A stretch of DNA of 64,000 nt from Craterostigma plantagineum (GCA_027422505.1 JAPQWV010000050.1:1922001-1986000); one strand, 5' to 3'; positions 21,479-33,652 are shown, numbered from the stretch's first letter. The notes: generated from the letters alone by a model not told the origin. Made by a program: numbers and translations.

Positions 21479-22511
21479 GGGTGTTTTACACTTGTAGGCA
21501 CTTTTTCAATAGTGATTTACAAAAATAGGCACTGCGTGTTAATTGTTACAAAAATAGGCACAATTTGTTTTATAATTTATCTTTATAATTTTTATATGGG
21601 TAATATATTTCTGATTTATTTAACAAATTTATAAATTACAGTATTCTTCATAGTACAATTAATGGAATGACTCATCATAGTTCGATTAATGGAATCGAAC
21701 TGATGTCGAAATCGTTTGTACTGATTAATAGAATCATATTTTCAATTCGATATTTGGTTTGTAAGTTTCATGTAAGAAATTTTTTGGTTCGCCATAAACC
21801 AACTTTTATTTTGTTTAATATTGTGATATATACAATATTTTATAACAATTTCATTAAAACTATTCAATTTTTTTATTTGCAAGCAACTATTTGGAACCAC
21901 ATCGATATACAAATATTTTCCGCTAGTTGATTTTATTTTCTTAATTTTTAGTTTCTTATTCTGTGTTGGTTTTACTTATTCAGGACCGAAAACTTCGATT
22001 TTGATCCGATTTCGTCCAAAATTGATCTGTTTTGTTGGGTTATTGAGCCGTTGTCGGTTCTTCAACCATTCTCGAAACGAGGCTGATGTCGTGAGTACAA
22101 ACCCAATCATGTCAACGAAAAATACTGTAAAAAATTTTAACATGGAACACAACTTTTTTTTTTAGAAACATGGAGCAAAATTTTAGTAGTGATTACTATG
22201 ATTTTTTTTTTGAATTGTGAATTATCTTTTCTTTTATTTGTGTGAATCGCGTGTCGTCTTATTTTTATTTTTATGAATCATATTTAATTTCTATTGTATA
22301 TTTGTCTTTAATTTATGTATATTGTAAAATAATTCATATAAAAAGATAATCTAAAAGGATGCCTATTTATGTAATAAACTTGTGCACATATTTAAAATTA
22401 ATTCACAAAAAGAAAATAAAATATGAGAATGCCTATTTTTGTAATACAATACACATAGTGCCTATTTTTGTTATTTAAGGTTGGAAAAATGCCTACTTTT
22501 GTAATTAACTC
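21479..22511. mobile_element. Mutator-like non-autonomous element, unit B only
   Basis: Ends are inverted (left TAGGCACTTTTTCAA; right complement TAGGCATTTTTCCAA) and repeat ACAAAAATAGGCAC-type motifs inward. They are flanked by a perfect 9-bp duplication TATAATAAT (21470-21478, 22512-22520). No transposase frame in 1033 bp. Units A and C lack it at the same place (near 13880 and 35130). Confidence 0.8.
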
Positions 22512-22520
22512 TATAATAAT

Positions 22521-23385
22521 TAGGGATGACAATGAGCGTGTTCGGGACTGGTAGCGGACATACCGTCTCCATACTAAATTTTCGTTCTTAATGCCATCCC
22601 CGCTAGTTCACCGCTTATGATGAATTGGTTCAGGGATGAGTAATCACTGCTCGGGATGGGGTTCCCCGTGGGAAAGTCGGGTTCCTCATATTTAAGTGTA
22701 TCCAATAAATTATTTTTTATTTGTAGGAAAAAAAACTAAGTAATATAGACAAATTAATACTACCTCCGTCCCGTTATTTTTATCACATGTATTGTGGGCA
22801 CGGATATTAAGGTGGTATTATTATATTAATATAGTATAATGAAAAGGTAATAAAGTGTGTATTTTGACACGTCTTTTAAGAATATTTAATATTATTTTAT
22901 TGATTGTTTGTGATAGTTTTTTACTAAATAAGGAAATGTGATAAAATTAGTGGGACGCCCGAAATGGCAAAATGTGATAAAATTAATGGGACGGAGGTAG
23001 TATGTAAAATATGATATTGGAGTATAAAAAATTAATATAATGTGATTGAAATATGAGTGTATTGTGGAGAATATATATTGAGAATAGAATTTTTTTCTTT
23101 TAAATACGCTCATGAATATAAGAATGGCCTTTGCAAATTCTTGATTCAAATTACTTTTTTATATTATTATTAATAAATCTAATCGGTGAATAGTGAAATC
23201 ACTATTTGATTCAAACGAGGACGAGGATGGGCGGGAAACACGATTACCATCTCCATCTCATCCCCACTCATTCATCAACGGGGATACACCGTCAACTTTC
23301 CATCCCGATTTTGACCGGGGATTCCCCGTCCCAATAGCCTCGGTCCCGACAAGGATGGTGGAATTTTTCCACCCCTATAATATGC
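22521..23385. repeat. Dispersed MITE-like spacer repeat, unit B
   Basis: Starts GGGATGACAATG and ends near TTTTTCCACCCC; related to 13893-14408 (truncated) and 35137-37390 (split by a retrotransposon, ending TTTGCCATCCC). Weak terminal inverted repeats suggest a MITE. A Stowaway element lies within it. Confidence 0.55.
22760..23000. mobile_element. Stowaway MITE, copy 1
   Basis: Inverted ends CTACCTCCGTCCC and GGGACGGAGGTAG with TA on both sides, the Tc1/mariner-derived Stowaway signature. 241 bp, no coding. Nearly identical to 23966-24207. Confidence 0.92.
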
Positions 23386-23576
23386 TGTATGCAGCTTATT
23401 GTCTCGGGAACTTTTGAATCTGTATGTTAAGTTTAAGCACGTAAAAATTGGATTCGGCAGAAAGCGCGTGGATGCTACCAACCACTCAATCGATGAGAAT
23501 GGTTGTGGAAGTAAGCCCGGATGCCAATCTGGCCGACGGGGTTGTAAATGGTTGAGGTTACCGACTAAATTACTCT

Positions 23577-23830
23577 GACGCTGCGTTTGGTTTGCAAAAA
23601 GTCGGGTGGAAAGGAAAATGGGAGAGAAAATGGTTTTCGTTGTTTTTTCTTTCGTTTTTGCTCGCCATTTGCTGAGAAAATGAGTTTTTCACACTTTTGA
23701 GTCGAAAATAAAGTGGATTTTCTTTTCTTTTGCTTACCTTTTTCTTTGATCAACCAATCATGAAAATGAGTTTTCTTTTCCATTTCATTTCTTTTCGCTG
23801 CTGAACTCCACAAACCAAACACACCCTCAA
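23577..23830. mobile_element. Putative MITE with GTTTGGTTTG ends, unit B
   Basis: Left GCGTTTGGTTTGCAAA and right CACAAACCAAACACACCC are inverted. The body is purine-rich on one arm and mirrored on the other. A paralogous copy lies at 37597-37852. Superfamily undecided. Confidence 0.5.
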
Positions 23831-23965
23831 AGCGTGCTTCGCGTTGTTCTTTCATATCCTCGGAAGTAGTCGAATTTTGTTGCCCGGATGAGGGGGTTCG
23901 GTTCAATCTAAGCTCGTTGATATTTATGCTTGAATCATTGGAGTACTGTTTCTTTTTTCTTATTA

Positions 23966-24207
23966 CTACCTCCGTCCCGTTATTTTTATCACATGTATTG
24001 GTGGGCACGGATATTAAGGTGGTATTATTATATTAATATAGTATAATGAAAAGGTAATAAAGTGTGTATTTTGACACGTCTTTTAAGAATATTTAATATT
24101 ATTTTATTGATTGTTTGTGATAGTTTTTTACTAAATAAGGAAATGTGATAAAATTAGTGGGACGCCCGAAATGGCAAAATGTGATAAAATTAATGGGACG
24201 GAGGTAG
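23966..24207. mobile_element. Stowaway MITE, copy 2
   Basis: Same ends as copy 1 with TA duplications (23964-23965, 24208-24209). The two copies are almost identical over 240 bases, so both are recent, or one was copied from the other by local duplication or gene conversion. Confidence 0.92.
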
Positions 24208-24239
24208 TATTTTTTTTTTGTTTTGCAGTGTTGTAGCAT

Positions 24240-25437
24240 CGAAGGTTCAAAACTGATTATGACACTTTGAACCATGAACATACATTGTAGTCTCGAGCTA
24301 TGCTTAGTCGAGGCAACTCATCAAATTCATATGTCAGATCAACTCACCTTCCCCTCATATTTCAGGCGCCGCAGCAAAATTTAAGAATTTGATTGGAAAG
24401 AGATAACACCCTGCTTTAGAATTTTCAGCCACGGCAAATTGCAAATTTAGCTACGGTACACATTAATTAGTTCAAACCATTTTTTTAATTACAGTGTGAA
24501 CTAACAGAATTTGCCCATCACATACCATGCCAGGCTAAAATCATAATCACATGAAAAATAGAAAAGAGAGAAACATACACACACACAGGCACAAAAACGT
24601 TCGTCTACGACGATCGTCATCGAGAAGCCAATGACCAGTAGTTCAACAGAAAAGAAGGAAAAGCAGCGAACCAGCTTAGGAAGGCCATGGCCGTAGCTGT
24701 TTCGAATTGTGTGCAATGGTTCTTACCACATGCGCTCAAGTCGTTCCCAATCAGGACAGTAATGCCCGCGCTCGAACAAGCTGCTGCGAACGTTAACGTC
24801 GAAGTCACCTGAAAATTAAAAACCCGAAAAATTTAATGTCAACATTATCTCTACACCGTATACGTTTAGGAGCATTGTAATAAATTAGAACAGTATTCTT
24901 CGTAGCATACCCCGTCGCCGATGGCAAATAAGCTCACAGCTCGATGGTTTTGAAGGCGGCGGCCAACTAAAAGAGCATAAGCGTCGACGATGGCTAATAT
25001 GAGGCTCCATAGGCTCTGCAAGCCAGCAGCTGCTACAAGGTAGCTGAAAGATTTTCGGATAAAAGGGAGCGTTAGTGATCTTACTAGTTATAAAAATATG
25101 GGAAAGAAACGTAAAAATTTGGGTACTTCAGGTGTTTGACATCGTAGGTCGGGGTTTTCTTGGATAAGGGGAGGGACTTATGATGAATAAGATAAGGAAG
25201 CAATACCAGCAAATAATAAAAGCTGATTCAGCATCCAAAATAAAGACAAATATGCGTTTTTCCTGGGACTTCTAACACCTAAAAAGGGCGGTATTATCTT
25301 CTAACCAACCAATATTTGGCATCATCGAAGGCCAATCTTGGAGCACCCGTTGGCATATCATACATAGATATTGCATCACGAATTTCTATCACAAGTTTTG
25401 TGAAGGTATACATAGGAATTGCGGCGGCTAGTTAACA
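24240..25437 (-). pseudogene. CASP-like 5A copy with exons 3 and 2 but no exon 1
   Basis: Exon 3 (24808-24617) and exon 2 (25043-24911, 133 bases as in the complete copy) are open, with splice sites kept and an exon 3 translation identical to that of the gene at 38352. Intron 1 follows to 25437, where an LTR starting TGTTGGGAG replaces exon 1. The start codon and first membrane segment are therefore lost. The intact reading suggests the break is recent. Confidence 0.85.
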
Positions 25438-27220
25438 TGTTGGGAGTGACGAGCCGGAAACTCGCCGGAGCCCCCAGAGTTTGTCGGAGAACAGGGCCAG
25501 TCGAACTTGAGCTGAAGAAGATGAGGAACAGCTGAAGTAAAGCATCGAGCTACAGTGGCCGTTGGATTGATGATGGCGCGAAATCGGAAGGCCAGGATTG
25601 AAGATGCGAGATTGAATGTCAGCCATCGGATGAGGCGCGAAAGTCATCAACGGCTGAGATAAGAAGAAGAGAGATCATGCGGATGATGAACGTGGTCCGT
25701 TGGATCGAAGATCGGATGGATGAGATTAAAAGTGCTATTTCACTTAAAGAGTCGCATGTGTTACTTGCTACATCACGAGGAAATGCACGGGCGACGTGGC
25801 ATCTTTTGGAGCGTCAGATCAGATCAATCGAACGGACGGGATAAGTCGAGCATCACATGGGAAGCATGATTCTGCTTTATATAAACTGTAAATTCTGGTT
25901 CGACTAGCTATCTTCCGGAGCTCATATCTTTCTCTAGGGGTAGAATTAGAGAGAAGTGTAAACATGAAAGTTGTAGTAGACGCATAGGTCTGTAACTTTT
26001 ATGTTGAGTGGAAATACAAACGAGCTCCGATTTGGTCCGTGGACGTAGGCGAAGATTGCGCCGAACCACGTTAAATCAGTGTTAGACTGTGTGCGTTTAG
26101 AGGTTGTTTCGAGCTGATTTGAGCGGACGATTGCTTAAATAAATGTAAACAGCAATCATGGTTCCGCTGGCAGATTCATGTCAAATCCCAGGAAAGATCA
26201 TTGGACGGCGCTGAAATGGGTGTTAAGGTATATAAAAGGAACTCTAAACAGAGGGCTGGTCTTTGAATATCAGAAAACAGAAACTATCAGTGGTCAAGTG
26301 AGTGGTTTTGTGGACTCAGATTTCGCCGGCTGTTTGGACTCTAGGAAATCTCTGGCCGGCTATGTATTCACCTCATATGGGACTGCTATCAGTTGGAAAG
26401 CCAGCCTACAGAAGCTCGTGACATTATCTTCAACAGAGGCCGAATATATTGCTCTTACTGAAGCTGTTAAGGAGGCTCTGTGGCTGAGAGGATTAATGAA
26501 TGAGTTGGGCATGACTCAAGCGTACGTGGATGTTTTCTGTGACAACCAAGGAGCAAATCAGCTGTCCAAGAATAGTGTCTACCACGAGCGAACGAAGCAC
26601 GTCGATGTTAAATTTCATTTTATTCGAGACGTGATCGAAAAGGGAGCAAGTCAAGAAAATCAGCACTGAATCAAATCCTGCTGATATGATAACCAAGCCT
26701 CTTTCAAACACTAAGTTTGAGTTGTGTTTGTAGCTGAACAATCTGAGCAAGAAGAATGAAGCAAAGCTTGAGATGGTTCAAGTCTAAGAAGTCGTCGAAG
26801 TAGTTGTGAATAAATTGCTGGAAAGACACCACTTATAAAGTTGATGTTGGCAAGAACGTTTTCATAAGAAGCTTAACTCGTTGGACGGTTAAAGAAGCGC
26901 TGAGGGGGAAAACAAGCAAACCGCACAGTCATCGTCTTCTTCGTTGAGTCGACTATTCTATCATAGGAAAAGCTCTGTTATTCTTTGTAATTGTGATAGA
27001 TCGATTGTAACAGATTCACCTCACATCAATAAAGATTTCTTGGCCGCCGTGGACGTAGATCAAAACGATCGAACCACGTAATCTCTGTCTTCTTCACTGT
27101 TTAGTTTTCTGAAGCCTTCACACACAGTAAAACGTTCAACACTCAAGTAATCAACAAGAAGACGATCCACGATTAATCTTTGATACAGAGAAGATTAGAA
27201 TTCAGTCTGAAGCTCAACAA
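25438..27220 (+). mobile_element. Rearranged Copia LTR retrotransposon remnant
   Basis: An LTR-like stretch begins TGTTGGGAGTGACG at 25438 and contains the TCCGTGGACGTAG and GAACCACGTTAAATC block seen in Copia LTRs of the window (34.0-34.6, 50.0-50.6 kb). It passes directly into the end of pol at about 26163, so PBS, gag, protease, integrase and most of reverse transcriptase are missing. After pol (26670-27220) another LTR-like stretch holds CCGTGGACGTAGATC and GAACCACGTAATC. The left and right LTR-like parts are not clear copies, so two elements may be joined. Confidence 0.65.
26163..26690 (+). pseudogene. Copia pol fragment: RNase H domain
   Basis: About 165 codons: GRFMSNPRKDHWTALKWVLR, then DSDFAGCLDSRKSLAGYVF, SSTEAEYIALTEAVKEALW, VFCDNQGA and HERTKHVDVKFHFIRD, the conserved order of Copia RNase H. 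DSD, STEAEY and CDN carry the expected acidic residues. It is cut off from reverse transcriptase at 5' and loses frame after about 26665, where the family's ADMITKPLS-like end continues in another frame. Confidence 0.85.
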
Positions 27221-27603
27221 TTGGTGCGGTGAGCGTGGACGAACACGTGAGAGTGACTTCAGATGGAGAAATTCTAGCCTAGATACGGTGTCGGTGGTGT
27301 GTCCCCGGCCCTTGTAAGACGATTGGTGAATCTGCGATGAAAAAAGTGCTTGGTGCAGTGATTACGGGAAAGCACTTGGCGCAGATAATCGTCGTAAGGG
27401 AGGCCTGTTGTGTGGTCTTGAGTTTGGGGGGAGGATTGTTGGGTGTGCAAACTCCACTTCCACACCGAATATCAAAGAAAAAATGAGTGGTTTATAAGCT
27501 TGTGGGTTCACTCCCTCTATTGCCAATTGGTTTTAGAGAGGAACCCCACAAGCTTATACCGGATTGGGTTTGGGCGGGAATTGGACCTGAAAAAATCTCT
27601 ACA
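27221..27603 (+). mobile_element. TRIM element fragment: internal region and 3' LTR
   Basis: The internal part starts TTGGTGCGGTGAGCG (27221). It is only about 215 bases and ends in a purine tract (GAGTTTGGGGGGAGGAT), directly before an LTR starting TGTTGGGTGTGC (27437) and ending TCTCTACA (27603). The LTR has a hairpin: ATAAGCTTGTGGG and CCCCACAAGCTTAT. No protein. Related copy at 50.81-51.31 and 58.78-58.87 kb. It joins NLR fragment D, so it inserted in, or broke, that gene. Confidence 0.7.
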
Positions 27604-28803
27604 GAACGGACCACGTTCATGTCTTCCCAGCAGAATCCACCACCTCCCAAAAACAATTCCTTCAGCGAGTTTGGGAAGGCGACGTTTTGCATACGCAAAG
27701 TGAAATCAAGAAAAACTAATGTCAAGGATCGAAGCTTGTGCAGAAGTGCAAGGTTTTTGAGGCAGTAGCCACTTAGTTCCTCGTCAACTCCTAAAGGATA
27801 GTAGGAAGCTCCAACTCGACTAGATTTGGGATCCTTCTTATGACTTCCTCTGTCCACTTCATGTTTCTAACCTTACGAAGTGTTTGTAGATTGTCCAATA
27901 CGATGAACTCGTCCGTTGGATCGGGCAGCAGACCATTTTATGCACCCACTTTCCTAAGTTGTGGAATCTCCCATATTCTCAATAATAGCACTGTCCGTTG
28001 CATGAACGGTCCGCGAAATAGATTCCAAAGTAGAGAGATGGGGGACGGAGATGCATATTCTAATAACAGCCGGCCCCAACTAGATATGCCAATGCAGATT
28101 GAAAGCCACGTAAGCTTAGTCGTGTGTGGGATTTCTACGATTTGGCCATACATTCATGACAGCCGTTGATGATGTCGAGCAATTGAGGACTTCACAGATG
28201 GCAATCCTCTTCTTCATCGTCTTCGTTCCATCACGGCATACGAAACATCCATGTTTAAGGTAAAAATGTTCTCTTAGAGATTCCTTGACGCACGGTTGCC
28301 GAAGGATATCGTGAACGCCGCAACTTCTGATTTCCCCCGATTCCCCCAGCCCTCGAACGAATATCATATTTCTGCCGATCAGATCTTCCACGTATTCCAT
28401 TGCAACTTCTTCCAATGTTATTATGATTTCTGGCCGACGGCTGCACAATTCCCTTTGCAATCCAACACTCGACAAGCATAGACGCATCGATGTTGCTGTC
28501 TTCGGGAAATTCCTTCATCGAAGGAAGCATGCCTTTAGATGAATGGGCAGGTGATTGTAGCTGAGGTACAATATTCTCAAGCAGCTTTCCTCAATCTCCA
28601 AATGATAGAATGAGTTCACATCATCTGCAACGGATTCCCATATTAGGGTTTGAAAGGAGTCCACCGACCATGACGATCGTGAGGGGAAGCCCTCCGCAGT
28701 TCCTTGTGATCTTCTTTCCAACCTCCTCCAATTCGCTCCTCGACCTTCCGCCGTTTTTTCCAAAGGTTTTTCACTAAATAATTTCAAACTGCTCTCCTCA
28801 TCT
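27604..28803 (-). pseudogene. NLR fragment D
   Basis: Minus-strand homology to copies A-C runs from SSWKLFSEK-like codons (about 28800) past GLPL, LEIEESCLRILYLSYNHLP, ECWIA, VHD and into the LRRs (SLKELFLGGGGFCWEDMNVV near 27640). It is broken by several frameshifts and deletions, including loss of the TREYW segment near 28635 and an in-frame shortening near 28150. The CC region and P-loop are absent, cut at a spacer junction at 28804. The last LRRs are cut by a TRIM element. No function expected. Confidence 0.85.
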
Positions 28804-30517
28804 AGCTTGATGTCTCGGGAACTGTTGAATCTGTATGTTGAGTTTAAGCGCGTAATAATTGGATTGGGCAGAAAGCGCGTGGATGCTAACCAACCACTCA
28901 ATTGATGAGAATGGTTGTGGACGTAAGCTCGGATGCCACTCAATTAGTTCAAACCATTCTAGATTATTAGGAATTAACTTGGACTTTCCAGGCTCTCCGT
29001 GTTCATCCGTGACGGCGTCATAGATGCAGTAGAAGATCATGGTCCACTCCCTAATGTCATGCCCATTTGTGGAGAAGGCGATGGTCGCTGGGTCTCTTCA
29101 ACATCACCTTCATTGGAGGACGAAAGGCGAGCGCCAACGAACGTGCCCAAACGACGCTTAAACGATTTACCCGTCATCGAAGGCGAAACCTATAATAAAA
29201 TTTTTTTTACAAAAAATAAGATCGTATAATTTATAAGAAAATAATGACAATTATAACGATGTAGATGTACAACACATACAAAACAAACTATAAAGACGTA
29301 GATGATGGATACGATGCATCAGAACTATCATCGTCACTTTGATATCCATCACTCTGACTCTCGCTAGCTTCTACATTATGTTCGATCTGGCATACGTCCG
29401 AACCATCATCTTCTCCTACCGTGACTTCGTTTTCGGCAATTATTTCGACGAAAATATTATATACTATATATTATAAACGCGAATGGGGTATGAACAGTTG
29501 TTTTCGTCGTAATCTAATATATAGTGAACACTATTTTTCGTAAACAGTAACCTATTTATCATGATATATGCCTATTTTATGTATAGGCACATACCAAAAC
29601 TCAATCTCCTCTAAATTTATCTCTCGGAATTTTGTTGAGGTGGTGGCTCAGAGCCTCAAACCCTCAAAAAACATAGAAGAAATCGGTATAGGCACGCTAC
29701 TGCTCAACTGCTGCGATTTTGGGAAGCAAGCTCATCAGCCGCAGGCAAGTGTTTGAAGCAGCTGATCTCGGCGGTCGCATTCTTCCACACACGTTCGATT
29801 TTGGGCTGGCCGCGATTACGGAGCAGATTAAGCAAGAGGAACCCTGCTCCGAGGTTCTTTCGAGGAAGGGCTATGACGACGCCTGCAGTTGTAGGTGATC
29901 CTCTTTGTTTTGCTGCCCATTAGGAAGTAGACTGACAATCAACACGTCAAGAAGACAGGCACGGATAGAGGCGAGTATGAGAAGTTCTGCAACTAGGAAT
30001 TCACGTTAAATGAGCAAGGCGTATGTGTCTTTCTTACATTTATTTAGCTCTGTATGATGTTGCATTTTGATGGGTTAAGTTCCGACAGTTGGGACTATTT
30101 TGTTTAAATTGCATCTGCAAAAGGGTTTATATGAGGTGATATTACGGAAGTAGTAATGAAGTTTAGGAGCTTTTGACTGAGCTATGAGTAATAAATATTA
30201 ATCGGTTTAAGAATCATTGAGATTCAGTTACAAAGTGTGAGCCTTTGATGAAATGAACTGCTGATTTAATTTCACGGTTTCTTGTTAGATTGGAGCAGCT
30301 GATGATTTGAATTGCTGTTAGCATCAACTGAATATTTTTGTCCGTCAGTTGAAGGAGAAGAATTCATAGCGGATGGATGCTCCGAGGAAACAACCATAAA
30401 AATTATAAGCTTTTTTTGTAGGTTCGTCTTCAAGTTGAATAAATTACGAATGAGTCAATAACCTGTTGAATTTATGGGCATTTATCACCGTCCCATGGGC
30501 GGCTAGAATTATCTAGT

Positions 30518-30548
<31 letters not shown>

Positions 30549-30645
30549 CTGTCCTTTTCAATAGTCAAAACAACTAAAAAGCCTCGTTGGAATAATTTGT
30601 TTTTGGTCTTAAATCGATCATTCATGGATAAAGTATGCCAAAACT
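28804..30645. other. Spacer copy, then unassigned DNA with exon-like scraps
   Basis: Bases 28804-28945 repeat the spacer seen at 23390-23535 and 37415-37560 (CTCGGGAACTGTTGAATCTG). About 28958-29040 (minus) has an exon-like frame MIFYCIYDAVTDEHGEPGK that I do not recognise. About 29280-29440 (minus) encodes an acidic Ser/Asp-rich tail ending SYPSSTSL plus stop. Bases 29620-29900 (plus) hold further GC-richer scraps. They may come from one decayed gene or DNA transposon. No complete gene. Confidence 0.35.
30523..30550. repeat. TA microsatellite
   Basis: A run of about 13-14 TA/AT dinucleotides after CATACATA. Confidence 0.9.
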
Positions 30646-33329
30646 TTAATGAGTGATCGCCTTTTTTATTAAAAACACAACACGGAGACTATCCGATATC
30701 ATGCGAACATAACTTTTGTCATATAGTTCAACAAGAATCTCATTACCAAGGTCATCTTGTTCCTTCTTTATCTGATTCACTAAGTGGACGACGGATTCAT
30801 CGCAATTATACACACGTATCATACGAAGGGCATCAATATCTCCGATGCCTAATGGAAATTTCTTCAGTTTCTCTAGTTTGTCAAGGCAAAGTGTCTCAAG
30901 AGCGGGAAGGTTACTAGCCTCTGCTCTCCAAGCCACAACATCTAAACCTTCAAGTTTCAGGTACTTTAATTTCTGAAATTGCCCTTCGACCATGCACCAC
31001 TCTTCCCCGACAATGGATTTAAAGCCTAGCTCAAGCACTTGGAGGTTCGGCAGCGAACCGACCACGTTCATGTCTTCCCAGTAGAGTCCACAACGGACCA
31101 AAACCAGTTCCTTCAGCGAGTTTGGGAATGCGATGTTTTCCATGCGCAAAGTGCAATCAAGATCAAAATATAGTTTAAGTGATCCAAGCTTATGCAGAAG
31201 TGCAAGATTTTCGAGGCCGTAGTCGATTAGTTCCTGCACGTAACCTTCTGATTCGTAGGAAGCATCCAACTCGACTAGATTTGGGATCCTTCTGACGACT
31301 TCCTCCGTCCACTTCATGTTTTTAACCATACCAAGTGTTTGTAGATTTTCCAATACGATGAACTCGTCCGTCGGATCGGGCATCAGCAACACGCCATCGT
31401 ATGCATTCACTTTCCTTAGTTGTGGCATCTCCCATATTCTCGATAATAGCGCTGTCCGATACTCACGCAAGACCATCAAATTCCAAAGTAGAGAGATGGG
31501 GGACGGATATGCGTATTCTAACTCAAACTCTTCAGAGTCACAGCAGATTATAAGCCACGTCAGCTTCGTCGTGTGTCGGATTCCAACGACCTGGCCGTCC
31601 ACCTTGTTTATCAACCTAATGAATCTTGATTTCATAAGCCGTTGATACTTTGTGCTGCAATCATCGCACACCATTTGATTCATGACAGCCGTTGATGATG
31701 TCGAGCAATTGACTTCGCTGACACCAATCCTCTTCGTCGTCTTCGTTCCATCACGGCATACGAAGCATGACCTTGCAGAGAAACTCGGATCAATTGCTAT
31801 AGCATCCATGTTTAAAGTGGTAAAAATGGTCTCTTTAAGAGATTCCTTGACGCACAGTTGCCTAAGGATATCGTGAACGCGGCAAGTTTCGATGTCCCCC
31901 ATTTCCCCCAGATTTCGAACGAACATCATATTTCTGCCGATTAAATCTTCCAAGTATTCCATAGCAACTTCTTCCAATGTCTTATTATGATTTCTGGCCG
32001 ACGGCCGCACAATTCCCTCGGCAATCCAATACTCAACAAGCTTAGACGCTTCGATATCGTAGTCTTCGGGAATTCTTTCAATCGAAGGAAGCATGCCTTG
32101 AGACGAATAGGCAGTTGATTGTAGCTGAGGTACAATATCCCCAAGCAGCTTTCCTCAATCTCCAAATGATAGAACGAGTTCACATCATCCGCAACAAATT
32201 CCCAATATTCGCGGCTCAGATTATTAGGGTTTGAAAGGAGTCCACCGACCACGACGAGCGTGAGGGGAAGCCCTTTGCAGCTTTTTGCGATCTTCTTACC
32301 AATCTCCTCCAATTCGCTCGTCGACCTCCCCCCGTTTTTGCCAAACGCTTTTTCGCTGAACAGTTTCCAACTGCTCTCCCCATCTAGTAAACCCATCGAG
32401 TAACTGTTATTACGAGCGCTGCTTATACTGTCGGCTACGTTAGTCAGCCTCGTCGTCACAGTAATTCGACTTTCATTCTTATTATCCGGAAAGAAAGGCC
32501 TAAATTCTTCCCAAGCATCAATACCCCAAACATCGTCCATAACAATCAGATACCTTCGACCATGTAACTTTTTGTACAAACATGTTCCTAAATCATCATC
32601 ATCACCATCAATAACTCCATCTTTTTTGAGACCCGAAAGAATACTCTGCACGTCGTACTCTTGCGATAGTGTGATCCAAATACGAACGTCGAAGTGCTCA
32701 ACGATGAGTTTCTTATCGAATGTATTGCGAGCGAGGGTCGTCTTACCAATACCTCCCATTCCTACGATAGGGATGACTTGTAGGCTACGCTCGTTCCCAG
32801 TGAGTCGATCCATTATCTCTAACACACGATCGTCGATCCCCACCGCAACAGAGTTCTCACCGCTCGAATCAGATGTTGCAAGAGGAGAGTTGCCTATAAT
32901 ACGCGGTCGTCGTCGATCTGCGCCAATTCCATGGTCTTCCTCACCAAATTTCGTCAGCTCTTGATTTATCGACTCGATTTTTCCAATCAACAATTGCAGA
33001 TCTTGATAGAACGACGAGCTCATCTTCTCACCGATCTGATCGTCGGGGAGTCCTTTGGTGCGCAGTCGATCTACCACATACTTGTCGAATAAATCTTCTA
33101 AATCGTGAACGACGTCACTGATCTGCAGTTTAACCGCCAGCTCGCGGAGTAGTTGGTTGGTAGTTGAGTTATTTGAGTGACTTTCGAGAAATTCTTGCAA
33201 GAAAGTGAGCTTCTGCTGTAGTGCTTCGATCTGGGACATGTCTGGGATCATCCAGCGACGAGAAGGCAGAAGAACATTGTCCAAAGAAGTCAAAAGAGAG
33301 ATTAGAGACGCATAAGCTGCTACGGCCAT
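30646..33329 (-). pseudogene. CC-NB-ARC-LRR gene copy C, full length with one frameshift
   Basis: Start MAVAAYASLIS at 33329, stop at 30646. The span is 2684 bases, exactly one short of intact copy B (2685). The first frame carries the coiled coil, GMGGIGKTT, LIVMDDVW, SRITVTTR, GLPLTLVVVGG and the LYLSYNQLP segment. It shifts near 32070-32080, between FLRLK and EDYDI, where copy B has one extra base. The second frame runs through ECWIA-like EYWIAEGIV, RVHDILRQL and all LRRs. Everything else is open, so this is either a very young pseudogene or an intact gene with a one-base assembly error. It is the NLR beside the complete CASP-like gene. Confidence 0.88.
32740..32762 (-). promoter_or_regulatory. 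Candidate miR482/2118 target site, NLR copy C
   Basis: Coding strand GGAATGGGAGGTATTGGTAA over the P-loop, one synonymous change from copy A. Inference. Confidence 0.4.
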
Positions 33330-33652
33330 ATCTATTTTGGGCAAATCTCTTTTTCGCTTTGGAGAAATGAATGTAGGAATTATAGTGTGTGAAGTGAATG
33401 AGAGAACACAATTAGCTGATCGAACTCAGTAATATAATATATTGTATGAAGTGACACAATTGCAGTACTTGCCAACTTGGAGAAAAATTATCTCTTTTGC
33501 GAAGCGATTCCCACCACACACTACCCATGAGCCCGCGGCCGCGGGCAGTCCACCAATTATTACAAATATAATTATATTATAATAGATGTCTAAATAATTA
33601 TATGTTTTTATTTTTTCCTATTTTTATATTTTTTTATTATGGACCGGCTAAG

